Positions 12,551 through 23,838 of a DNA stretch of 64,000 nt are shown here, piece after piece. Location: positions 62,001 through 126,000 of the forward strand of contig VXAI01000190.1 of NCBI GenBank assembly GCA_013399305.1, given 5' to 3'. A model generated the notes under the pieces. The model had not been told where the DNA came from. It did no database searches and worked only from the letters and a program-made list of their open reading frames with translations. Made by a program: the position numbers and the translations under genes. Origin of the DNA: Rostratula benghalensis. Lineage: Eukaryota; Chordata; Aves; Charadriiformes; Rostratulidae. Every line of letters starts with the position of its first letter. Position 1 is the stretch's first letter.

Positions 12551-13431
12551 TCCAGATGGAGACCGGTGATGAGTGATGACCCTCAGAGATCTGTGCCAGG
12601 ACCAGTGCTGTTTAATATCTTCATCAATGACGCAGACTTTGGAATTGAGTGCACCCTCACCAAGTCTGCAGACCACAGCAAGCTGTGCGGTGCAGTCGAC
12701 ATGCCTGATGTCATCCAGAAGGACATGAAAGGATGAAAGGATTGAAAGTAGCCCTGAGGAGAAGGATTTGGGGGTATTGGTGGATGAAAAGCTGGACATA
12801 AGCCAGCAATGTGCAATCACAGCCCAGAACACCCACCAGTTGTATCCTGGGCTGCATCAAAAGAAGCATGACCAGCAGGTCAAGAGAGGTGATTCTGCCC
12901 TCCTACTCTGCTCTGGTGAGACCCCATCTGGGGTACTGCATCCAGCTCTGTGGCCTTCAGCACAGGAAAGACATGGAGTGGGTCTAGAGCAAGGCCACAA
13001 AAATGATCCTCTCCTGTGAGGACAGGCTGAGACAGCTGGGTTAATTCAGCCTGGAGAAGGGAAGGTTCTGAGGAGACTTTTTTCAGATTTTCAGTGCTTT
13101 AGGGGGTCTACAGTAAAGATGGGGACAAACTTTTTAGCAGGGTCTGTTCTGGTAGGACAAAAGGTAATGGTTTTAAACTGAAAAAGGGTAGATTTATATT
13201 AGATATAAAGCAGAATTTTTTTCCAATGAGGGTGAAATATGAGAGCAAGTTGCCCAGAGAGATGGTAGACGCCTCATCCATAGAAATATTCAGTCAGGTT
13301 GGATGGGGCTCTGAGCAGCCTGGTCTGGTTGAAGATGTCCCTGTTCATTGCAGGGGCAGTTGGACTAGGTGACTTTTAAAGGTCGCTCCCAACCCAAACC
13401 ATTCTATGATTCCATTCTATGATGTTATGAT
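12551..13431 (+). mobile_element. CR1 LINE copy with decayed ORF2 reverse-transcriptase end and 3' UTR
   Basis: This is the longest CR1 piece in the window. 12551-12733 encodes the end of the reverse-transcriptase core: [12 protein letters not shown] is readable, and the catalytic FADD-type box has decayed to SADHS at 12665-12679. From about 12748 the reading resumes at the EEKDLGVLVDEKLD region, so roughly 45 residues of the normal linker are missing. Later parts (SQQCA, GCIKKS-like, the R-P-HLEYC-like section, SYEERL-like) are readable only across frameshifts and stop codons. The copy then runs through the 3' UTR to acccaaaccattctatgatt and ends near 13431. It cannot make functional protein. 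It is 5' truncated, as CR1 usually is. Confidence 0.9.
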
Positions 13432-13802
13432 CAGTGGAATCATCAGATTATTTAATAGATACATTGCCAGTAAAAAACAATCATTTTGGGAATCATTAGC
13501 TACAATAACTAAAATAAATTGTTTCTCTAACTGATAATGACAATTGTACTTAGCAGCTTTCCTTCTCTAATATGAAATGAACATTAAAGAAAAATCTTTA
13601 GAAAATAATTTAAACCACTCTGCAGGTATTTTTTGTATTGTTAGAGACTAATTTTTGTAAGTCCTGCTTAAACACTTCAGTTATGTATATTATGAAGTCT
13701 AAAAAGAAACCCAATGCCAAACAAATATTTTTTCAGCTTTTCAAGTGTAACTACATGCTAAACATCCAGGATTATTTGAACTGAATAAATTTTTAACCCC
13801 CT

Positions 13803-13975
13803 CAGATCATCAAGTCACTGCTGGACCAGGAGAAGTACAATTTCTTTCAGATAGGTGTCCAACGTGCCCTGGTTTTCCGAGCTCTGCTTTTGCACAGATC
13901 TTGAAAGATGCTCTCACTGGCACAATTTCACTGTTCTAGAGCTCTGTCACCAGCATGTCGACAGCAGTTCCCTGG
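13803..13975 (+). pseudogene. Possible relic of a myosin motor/neck exon (weak)
   Basis: In one frame from 13805 the translation reads QIIKSLLDQEKYNFFQIGVQ and then RALVFRALLLH. This resembles the end of a myosin converter domain, where an x-IG-x5-9-FRAG-x-LA-x-LE pattern precedes the IQ motifs. A downstream stretch in the same frame gives ACRQQF after a stop codon, reminiscent of the QA-x-CRGF start of an IQ motif. At least one stop and one shift interrupt it. There is no intron-exon context. The likeness rests on short motifs from memory and may be coincidence. Confidence 0.2.
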
Positions 13976-14672
13976 CCACCTGCTATCTGGTTGAATATGT
14001 CATTACTGAGCCCTCACAGCCTTGCCTCAGATAATTTAACAACTTTCCTCCACCTAACAACTAATCTTTGAAAGAATAAATTAGCTGAATGCGATCCAAA
14101 TTATTTAAACTCTTAGGGCTACCCTGCTGATAGACAACATGAGGGCACAAACATATTTCCCTTATGAAAACAGGCCAAAATCAGATTAAAATTGTATTTC
14201 TTTGACAGGGATTTTTAATTAATTCTACTGCTATTGGTATCAGCACTGTGTCATTTGAATCATCATGATTCAATAACTTTGAATTATGGAACATCAGCTC
14301 GGGATATATGCTCAACAAAGCATGTCTTTGTACATTTATCTGCAGGCGACTTCTGGGAAAAAGAATGACCCACTCAACTAATAATTTCTCACCCTGAGAA
14401 GTGTATGGCATATAAATAGCTTAAAAAAAAATTGGTGTTGGAATGTAGTCTGCTAAGCATGTCCACAACATTAACTGCAAAATTCATCACTGTGATTTAC
14501 AGTAGTAAGTACTGGCTTTTTACTTATACACATTGCCTATTTCTGAATTTGGATGTTTGTTGTCTGCATGTAATTAGTTGGTTGCATGAACAAGAAACAT
14601 CTGGCATGTGATCCAATGAAATTATGCAAAACACTTTGGATTAAAATAGTATTGAAATGAGGTTGAGCTATT

Positions 14673-14696
14673 CAGCATTAAAAAAAAAAAATGCTG
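14673..14696. repeat. A12 run bordered by 7-bp inverted repeats
   Basis: cagcatt at 14673-14679 and aatgctg at 14690-14696 are reverse complements on either side of an A run (14680-14691). It resembles, at smaller size, the structure at 28480-28528. Confidence 0.7.
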
Positions 14697-17600
14697 GGGA
14701 CAGATTGCTGCTGGAAGTGCAACCAGTAACCTTCTGTTGCCTGACAGCTCCTGGGACAAGGTTTATCCAGGCTCATCAAAATGTCTCTAGACCTCCTTCA
14801 CTTTTGCCCACATATATGAGAGAAGAGGAGGGAAACAAGGAAATGTGGTGGTAGAGGGTGTCCTTACAGGTAGCACTCTCTCACACAAGGACCTATTTCT
14901 TTTCCAAGCAATGCAAAGGAGCAAAAGTGCCCTAGGCTAAAGGAATACCTACACTCAGCTTCAGCCTTTCCAAATGGGAGTGGATTCTGCCACAACCTCA
15001 GACAGAAAGTTAATTTCACCAAGTTGTAATAAACTATATTATTTTGGCACTAAATCTCATTTTTTTTAACAAGTTAACAGATTTTATGTACAGACATACA
15101 CATTTTCATAGAATTCAAGATAATACCGAATTGCTTGAATAGGCTCACTGTGAGAGCCAGGGATTTACATATTTTTATCCATATTCTTAATTTCAGAGGC
15201 ACATTTAAACTGATATGAATATGAGAATAGCATGCAAATATACCTGAAGTGAATTGTGATTATCAGACTCCTAACTTCAGAAACAAATTCCATATGCCCA
15301 ACCAAGGCAGAAAGGTCTTTTTTCCCATGTGAAATAAGGTTCTTGACATTGAAAAGGAGGGCAATAAAATTGAAAAATTACGTGCTACACTTCTGTCTCG
15401 TGCTACAGTTAGAGTTGGGTCTAGTGGCTGGTTTATTTTGAAATCCTATTTAATCTATAGTACTTTTCCATTTATGCATAGATCTATGATCAAATCACAG
15501 TGGTGCTGAATTTGGCAACAGATTTCTGAATTTGGACACCTGCTGGTTTGTATTTCAATGACGACTGAATTACAGTCAACATAAACAAATAAATCTGTAA
15601 CGTTAATTTTGTTTTGGCATATTGTTTAGGTAACAAAGTTGTTAGGAAAGATCATGAGGCTATTGCACTTTAATCATAGTATTACTTTCAAATAACAGCA
15701 TTATAGGAGGGAGAGATACTAAAAAAAAATAAAGAAAATGTTTTGTCTTAACCTTATGTACTGTTCACAGCAAGCTCAGTGGGAAAGGGCAGTATAAAAG
15801 GATTTCTTAGCACATCTGGAGGAAAACACAGTATATCTGACTGGAGGCAAAATCAAAATATATATTCACTTTGTCTGCCTACGGGGCCAAAGAGCTCATT
15901 CTGCTTGTTGGCAGGCCAGTGAGAGAAAAAAAAACCACAACATTTTTTCATGGGCTACTTATATGTTATATAAACTTACTTTAGTAGAGAGCAAATATGT
16001 TGAAGAATATTTTGACTCCTAGGTTAAGAAAACTAATGGTAAATAATCTGTAACTGAGGATAAAATGATCATATGCTACTCTGTCATTTTTATTCTAAAT
16101 TTCTTCAGGAACGGACACAGAGTAAATCTGTATCAAAGTTATTGAAGCTCACTGCTCTAATTTTTTATTCATTTCAGATACATAAGTACACTTTGAGTGA
16201 AGAAATATGGGAGTACTTTATTTCTTTAAGTCTTAGAATTGAATACAGTACTCTTCAGATATACCAGATTTATGGCTGTGAAGCCTAAAATCCTCATTTT
16301 ATTCACTTTCCAGTCCCAGTATCAGAAGTGTCAAGAGGTGCCTCCACATTGTTTTTCCCAAAAGTGACCTAGAAGAAGGTGTTTAATGAATGGAAAAAGG
16401 ATAGATCCATCTTTGTGTTCATGCAATCTCTAGTGTTTGTGCTGAAGCTGAAAATGTGTCTGCTATTGCTTTGTGTTTTTTGGACACTGTTCCTATAGAA
16501 AATCAATTGGCATTCCCTTCACATAGTCAGACAAGATGTGAAAGGGAGTGTTTACTTGAAGTAACATATCTCTAGCTGGGGAAATATAAAATATATAGCA
16601 TAAGTAATCCTTCGTTGTTTTCATTCCTCAGAAGTGAGAAGCACTGCAAATACCACGTAGATCATCCTAAGAAAGTAATGCAGTATAGGGTAAAATATCC
16701 TAGAGATTATTATTTAGGATACAACACTTCAGAGTTAAAAATGTCTTATTGCTAAATAAAAAGCATCATCTCCTTGAGTCTATGGGATTTTTTTGTTTTG
16801 TTTTTGTTCTCTGATTTTATAGAGGGAAGACAGAGGCATTACTGGACAGGCACGTGGTGGGTAAGCATTTCCCTTCAGCTACTTAGCTTGCTTTTGTAAT
16901 TTTAAGCAATTATCCTTCGTGTGTGTGTGCCCAACTGATACTTGACATGCTGAACCCAATACCAACTTACCACCCATATCTAACAGTATCCAGCTGATAC
17001 CAAACATAGATGATTCATCTATCTGGTCTGCATGCCAAAGGTTTTTGCTTCTTTGGGAGTTGTAGTGTCTCAAAGTAAATGGCTGTGGCTGTTTAGCTGG
17101 GTTTCTTTACTTTGCCATATACTATTTTAAATGTGTTTGAAGAAAATAATATGTGCAATGTGAGGCAGAATGGAAATAAAGAGAAATAAGAGACCTTTAT
17201 CTTCATTTGTCAATGAAATGTGGACTCAGAAAGGTGTCATAGAGAAAAAAAGTTGCTATCTATAAGAGTTGCTATCTATCTCTGCTAGCCAAAAAAAAAA
17301 ACCAACCCAAAGTGAAATTTTAGAACAGTGTCAGTGAAGAAAAATAATGTATGATTATTTGAGAATTTTCAGAATCAATTTCCTAGAACTGGAGCTGGAT
17401 AGAAAATAGGTGCTTTTTAAAAAGGCCTTGAAAATTCATAGGCGGCCATTGAGAAGAAACCTTATCTCTATACACATTACCTGTATGGCTTCCTGTAGAC
17501 GCATACCTTACTGTTCAGAAAGAACAAAGACACTCAGACTTTACCATGCATAATAATCTTGTGTATTATCTTATTCTTGGGAAAACTGGGATTCTTCTTC

Positions 17601-18764
17601 CAGCTACTTGTTATGAGAGGTTTGTGTGGTAAAATCTGCTCTGGAAAGGTCTAACACCTCCGTCTCTGCAAAGAAAGGTTGTGTATTTCTCCCTCTCTTA
17701 AAAAATTCATATATCTATTCAAAATAAATTCACTTTCAAAGGGTGAGATTTTGAAAACTGGTCATAAAATACAGATCAAGGATATAGCCACAGAAATGAA
17801 TCATCAGGTCATTCAAAACCAGGCTCAGTTTTAAACTGGAGAAACCGTGAAGTATGTTGAAAACTTTCTTTAGTGGATTATTCACCAGGTCTAGGAGAAA
17901 ATATTGTATCCCTTGTGACAGTATTAGACTAATAATTTTGCCAGTGTATCTCAAAGTCAGTTTGCAAGAATCTGATTTTAAATGTCTTCTATATGAATTT
18001 TGAAGTATAAATGAATGAGTCGTTAAATAATTCAGACACCTGAGGAAGCTTACTCAGAAGGCCTCACCTTTTCTGGCCCAGGGGCACCTGTGGGGAACCA
18101 GTATGACACTTGTACATCTTGCTTTGTTCTTAACAAACCACAGAAAGAAGTGAAGTGGGAAGTGAAAGGTAAGACTGTGAGCAGTATCAGAAAGTCTTAC
18201 AAGTAGCATATGGGGGTTCAGCCACTGGTTGGGCACCACATGCCTGGACTTTAGGGTCATGAAAATTTCATGCATTAGTGTTTATCTACTTTTGTAACAG
18301 GTGCTAAATAAATGCCAACATAGATTGTTTGGTTTATGAGAAATCATATAAAATCACACACCTGGATGAAAACTTTGGATTTATTAAGGCTTTGACTCTA
18401 CTTTCCCTCCATTTTGAATAGTTTTCCTTTTATTCAACTTATATCCCTTGCCCAGCCTTTTAATTTCACTGTTGTCAGTTGTTATTTAGAAGATTAAAGA
18501 AGATGCCTAATCCCTTATGTATGTTTTCTAATTGTTTATATGTTTATTTCCACTCCCACCTTGAAAGTTACTTTTGGTCAAGTGTTGCAGCAACTCTCAT
18601 TCTGTGTGCCAGCATCACCTGCTGGATTCCTCCATTCTCACCAATTCATTCCTGCACTGGGGCCATCCTATTTAAAAACAGAATGAAATAAATTATTTAT
18701 TGGCTCATTTCAGTGAGCCAGCATTGCCTTTGAGTGTCTTCTCTAACAAAGCAATCTTTCATTT

Positions 18765-18911
18765 GGTGAGTGGTGGCGTCTCCTTCTCTGGAGACATTTA
18801 AAACCCATCTGTGTGACCTGATCTAGGTGTTCCTGCTCTGGCAGGGGTACAGGACTGGATGATCTTTCAAGGTACCTTCCAATCCTTGATATTCTGTAAT
18901 TCTGTGATTCA
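18765..18911 (+). mobile_element. CR1 LINE 3' end
   Basis: Matches the end of CR1 ORF2 plus the 3' UTR: gtctccttctctggagacat, then gtgtgacctgatctaggtgt and tcctgctctggcagggg, the caaggtaccttccaat block and tail units attctgta and attctgtg. It belongs with the copies at 26574, 34912 and 53562, which share the same wording. Compared with the 53562 copy, about 10 bases after cccatct are missing. Confidence 0.9.
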
Positions 18912-21900
18912 TGCCATTTTCAAGTTTGCTGCTCTTTCCTTCAGAGAGCTGCACATTTATTTTTTCTTGCCAGATATGACCCTACTGGGTGCCAAACCAG
19001 AAGGTATTTTTGCATGGATTTTCTGTGCTGATTTAAACTGCTGAGCTGGATTAATTCTGTTCCATGTGCAGATAGGAAACGTGTTCAAAAAGCATCTCTG
19101 TTTAATTTATCAGTGTTAACTATCTCAACAATTTGTACTGAGGAAAAAATTTCATAAAAGTTCTTCAATCCCTGAGTCAATTTTCACTAATAATTGTCTC
19201 TTCCAGCAGTATTTTTAGAAGAATTTTCTTGCCTCTACTGAATACATTGGACACATAAACCATTTAATAAATTAAATGACTACAAGTATCAAATACTCCT
19301 ATTTTTCAGAAGAACATAGTGAGTTACGTGTGTTGAAGCAACATCCGGTTTCTATATGGAATAATACAAATAATTTCATTAGTAACTTTGTATTACCAGT
19401 TGGTGAATGTTTCTTATGGTCACAGATTTAAAAAATGAATCAGATGTCATCGGAGTTGCTTTCTAAAAACAAGGCAAACAAAACTAAGGTTGTATAGCAT
19501 AAATTATAGATCAAAAAGTTCATAATGCACACAACAGGTTAGACAGAGACTGATCCACTCTTTTAAATTTTTTGATATGCTATCCTACCAGAGTGTTAGC
19601 TGTTTCCAGAGTGAGGACACCAAATATTCCTAAACCATTGAGCTCAGTTGTTCCTTAATCCATGCAAATTTCCAAGTCTTGCCCTTTAAAGGCTTTTTAT
19701 CTAAATCTGGATCTAACTGTGCTTGCTTAGTCAAGCAGATACTGTCTTCTCACAGCGGTAGCTGGCACGGTTTTAGGCAGTTTTCTGTTCCTACTGTGCA
19801 AACACTTACTCCATTTCACTTGTTCTTCCTCTACAGAACAGAAATAATTCAAGTAGTAAAAGACCTGAAAAACTATCATAGCAGTTGGATTGTTTGTAAA
19901 ACCACAGAGGAAATCCCAAAAGTCACTCATATTCCAAAAGAACAAGAAAAAGGTAACAGTGCCCATCTACCAATCAATACCACAAAACTGCTCTGGTCTT
20001 AATGTCTCCCTTATATCTATTCTCTTCTAAGTAATTTGCTAGTCATTTCCATTACTCAATACTTATCTAATTTCTAATAGTCTATAATTATTTTATCCCA
20101 ATGGATTTTTTGAAACATGAGGGATTCGGCATATTTAATAATAATAATAAAGCCATAACAATTATTTAGAGGTAGTGTACTTCTGTTCAGCAAGAAGGTA
20201 CGGAAAATCTTATCATTAAAAAAGTCTCATCAAGTTCAGCAGCATCTGGCCCAGAAGCCAGTATCTCCAAGCAAGGCTGCTTTGTTCCCTTTACTAACAA
20301 GAGCAGTGGAGTCAAGTCCTTTATTAGCTGTTCACTAAGTTGCAGATTAAAGAACTGAGATGGGCAGGGTTTTTATGTTAGGTTCTTTTCTTAATGACTT
20401 ACATTTTAATACATCACTGCAGCAATTTACCATTCCCCTTAGAGAAACCCTCACACTCAAGAGATTAATTAACCTTCATTGAGTTTCCAGGATTTTATTT
20501 AGTCTTCTCCTATCTTAAAATTCCCCAAGTCACCCATCTGTATTCACATTCATGGGGCAGATTCCCTACCATATCATGACAAGGTAAATGTGATGTTTTA
20601 ACTTGGATAAAAAATGGCCTTTTGAAATATTTTTTTCTAATCGCTCTCCCTTCTGGTGCTTCCATTCACATCGTGGAGTGGTCCCAGAGAGCATGAACCG
20701 GTGTGTTGTTGAATGGGCAACCAGTCCATTTCTCTAGGAGACTAGCTTGGTGTAACCCTTGACAAATGTATGGTGTAGCCAATCTGTACTCAGTGTCCAA
20801 TGCTTCCCTCTTCATATCTTCTCTAATGGTGCCACGTGGCCCCACGGTGTAACTATATGCTGGACACTCACCCTAGTCTCTTCACTTAATCTTCAGAAGA
20901 TAGAAATGTTTTTGCAGATATAGAGATATGTTTAGTGATCTAAACTCTCCTACTGCTTTATTAAATGTTCCTGTGATGGAAAAACTGTTTTAATACCCCT
21001 TCCATAAAACTGCAAATACTCTAATTTGGTAGTGATTTTACCATGCAGGCATCTTGGCTTATAGGAAGCTTGCATCACTTCATATAGCAAAGAAAATTTT
21101 TTTAGTTAATTTTTAGAGTAGGTTGGTCTCCAAATATGCAGAGCCTTCCACTTTAGAGTTATTAAACTCCTCTCAAGGCACAAGAGACACCTCTTGTATT
21201 CCTTATGCTTTGAAGATGACTCTGGACATACCAGTAACTGAGGAGGAAAGGAAAGCAACTTCACAAGCTGACTGGTTTTGTCCAGTAGTCAGTTTAGCAG
21301 ATAATATTGCCCAAGAAATAAATTAAAGCAGGGAGAAGGGAACAGTTAATACCTTTGAGGAAACAGCTACCAGTTAAGCAACTCTTTTTCTAGTTATCAT
21401 GTCTCTGTTCTACCAGAATAGGTTTTGCAATCTGGAGAAAATCACAAGGGGTTTTATCACTAACTTTTGAGGGACTAGGTTCCTTATGCTTGGTAGGAAA
21501 GGGATCAGTAATATTGGGATCCCACATTGTTATCTTCAAGCCAGAGCAGACTTAAAACCACAGGAAATGACAGTAGACTTGGAAGAATTCAGGGTTTCTT
21601 TTAATTGAAAATAAGTGTTTAAGAGCTGAAACGATTTCTCTTGGTTTCAAGTATTATTAGTAACTGTAATTTCTGGTCAATTCTAACTTTTTTTCTCTCA
21701 TAATTTCAAGGACACAGAGACCTGCTGTTCAAACCCAGTACACTATTTACCACGTTGATTTTATTTTAACTTTCTTGTGTGAACTATACCCAACCCCAGA
21801 TCCTATGAAAATCCTATGAGAATATCAAAGGAGAATCCTCGATACCAAAAATGTTTATTTTCTGCATTCTGACATTGCATGATGCTAGAATCTCTCCATC

Positions 21901-22510
21901 TTTCCCATGCAAAATAGAGAAATAAGAATTTTCCAGGCCGCTCTTTTACACTCATCTACTGCTATGCACCTTTTATGTCTTGTACCTGAAATTTGCTTTC
22001 CAAGGTAGCAGGCTCTGCTGTAGAAAAGCTCTGTTTGGCTGTATGCTTTTACTGCTCACAAGATGCTTATTCTCTTTCTCCTATTTATGATACAACAACC
22101 TGGTTCATGACCCAGCTGACCAGCTGTTGGGCAGGGAGTCAAGTAGCTCTCAGCAAAATTTCCAGACTTGTGGAATGAAGACAGCAGAAAATTAACAATG
22201 GTTCATAAGTCTTGTTAAAAGCCTGTTCTTAAATTCAGTTAGACACCAGCCAGGCTTTAGGCAAGCTGAAGCAATTAAGAATTCATGGATGAATACTTCA
22301 AATGAAGTTCATTTATTCCTCATGCTTTACAGTATTTTAATGAATTGGAGATTAGCTCATAGTCCTTGAAAATCAGTAACTGTGTTAAACTAGGCTGGAA
22401 TATATATCTTGATTCACTTCTAACTGATGATGATAATTCAGTTGGGAATATACTAATCATGACACTGGTGTTATGATAAGTATTGTAACAGAAAAATAAT
22501 TAGCTTCTGT
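18912..22510. other. Unique AT-rich non-coding DNA
   Basis: No gene or clear mobile element was found. There is a short ATA microsatellite near 20138-20151. 20640-20900 is slightly richer in CpG (catcgtgg, aaccggtg, ccacgtgg, ccacggtg) but carries no motif I can name. Confidence 0.6.
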
Positions 22511-22540
22511 GGAATCATAGAATAGTTGTTGTTTGCATCA
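22511..22540 (-). mobile_element. Possible CR1 3' tip
   Basis: ggaatcatagaatagttgtt resembles the reverse complement of a CR1 tail, but similarity ends after about 25 bp. Weak support. Confidence 0.35.
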
Positions 22541-22670
22541 TTTGGAATTCATTTAACTTTAAGCTTTACCAGTAAATTTTAACCAAACAATATACTCAGT
22601 ACACCATGCTTAGGAATTTTGCCAACTCAGGATATCAGGAATAGAGCTGAATATCTGAAGTATTTAACCA

Positions 22671-22721
22671 AAAGGAAAAAGAAAAGAAAAAAATAAAAGA
22701 AAAAAAGGAAAAAGGAAAAAA
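22671..22721 (+). repeat. Purine-only A/G low-complexity tract
   Basis: About 50 bp composed almost entirely of A with interspersed G (ggaaaaagaaaagaaaaaaa type). Not attributable to a recognised element. Confidence 0.85.
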
Positions 22722-23201
22722 GCCCAAACTCACACCAAAAGCTAAACATCTGTGAGGCATTAAATTTTCTATTTAAACCTGCTTCTGAACATTTACAATT
22801 ATAACCATTCAAACACTAGAAAACTGAGGGTGAATAGGCACAAAGTAAAACTTGTATGATATTGTTTTTCTGAATAAGAAATGATAGCTTTTCCAGACAA
22901 CATAAATAAAAGAATCTTTTTCTCTGAAATTGACAACTAGTTGAATTGACAGAAGGGATGAATTATTGTCTTTTGATCATCGTAATTCTGAATATGTTTT
23001 CAATAAAATCCAGTTCCTGATTCTGTAGCTGTTTATAAACTGCTATTGAATTTTTTAAGGTGCTTATTACTGGCTGAGCTGTTCTCACTGACTTATTAAA
23101 ATTTGAAAATTCTCTTTTAAAATTTCCTAGACAATTTCTTTCAAATAGTGTAGTAGCAATTTCTCAAAGAAGGAGGGAAATTTATCACAGATTTGTGGTG
23201 C

Positions 23202-23572
23202 CACAGAATCCTCTGTTTTGGAAGGAAACTTTTGAGAGCATCTTGTCCAACTCTCCCACTCAGGAAGCATTAGCTAGAGCAGGCCACCTAGCATCATGTC
23301 CAGTCAAACGTGTACCCATATTTGACCATTTTCACAGTAAAATAGCATTTTGTTGCGTTTAGATAGATTTTCACGTGTTTTGATTTGTGCCCATTGATTC
23401 TTGTCCTGTCACTGGGCACCACTGAGAAGAGATTGACTCTTCCTCATTCCTTCCCATCATGTATTCATATACATCGATGACATCTCCCTGAACTTTCTGT
23501 TCTCTGGTCTGAAGAGTCTGATTTTGCCACCTCTCCTCATATGTCAGATATCCCAGTCCCTGGAAGCTCCCC
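23202..23572 (-). mobile_element. CR1 LINE fragment: end of ORF2 and 3' UTR
   Basis: Read on the minus strand, the segment runs from the CR1 ORF2 motif (GLGYLTYEERW) through GDVIDVYEYMM to the region encoding the terminal ORF2 section and the UTR. On the plus strand, ccattgattcttgtcctgtc and actgggcaccactgagaaga are the clearest blocks. It ends at the terminus near 23202, where the tail is degenerate. Frames are broken in the 3' half. It adjoins a second CR1 piece that repeats the same consensus interval. Confidence 0.85.
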
Positions 23573-23600
23573 TGGTGCAGCTGTGAACTATTCCCATACA

Positions 23601-23838
23601 TTTTACTACTGGATGCCTGAGAGAAGAAGTCAGCACCTCCCTCTCTACTTCCTCTCATCAGGAAGCTATAGGGAAGCATAAACTTCTTTTTCTCCAAAGC
23701 TTTTAGCCATTCCTCATAGGATATTCTTTCTAACTCTTTCAACAGTTTTGTTGCCCTTCTCTGGATGCATTTGAGTACCTAATGACCTGTGAGGTCCTGC
23801 TTCTTTGAGTGCATGAAAAACAAAACAGCTGTGATGTT
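23601..23838 (-). mobile_element. Second CR1 ORF2 fragment overlapping the first in consensus
   Basis: On the minus strand this part reads ELERISYEEWLKALEKKKF, then SREGGADFFSQ. That is the same YEER...LEKRR...GG ORF2 section found again in the neighbouring piece at 23202-23572. On the plus strand, tttgttgcccttctctggat is the most diagnostic block. Similarity continues weakly to about 23838. Because the two pieces cover the same consensus interval in the same orientation, they must be separate insertions or an internal duplication. Confidence 0.75.

Larger units (their letters stand above)
13432..18764. other. Unique non-coding DNA
   Basis: No gene was recognised. Sub-regions worth noting are a weak myosin-like block at 13803-13975, a candidate conserved stretch at 14190-14420, an A12 run with short inverted flanks at 14673-14696, and a short direct repeat of gttgctatctat near 17252-17279. 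Otherwise I see nothing. Confidence 0.55.

Noticed and set aside
12434..13019. Plus-strand frames of 100 and 83 codons
   Set aside because: They are decayed CR1 ORF2. The first starts upstream of the element by chance.
23371..23742. 123-codon minus-strand open frame
   Set aside because: Its protein is readable as CR1 ORF2 pieces, so it is transposon remnant rather than a host gene.
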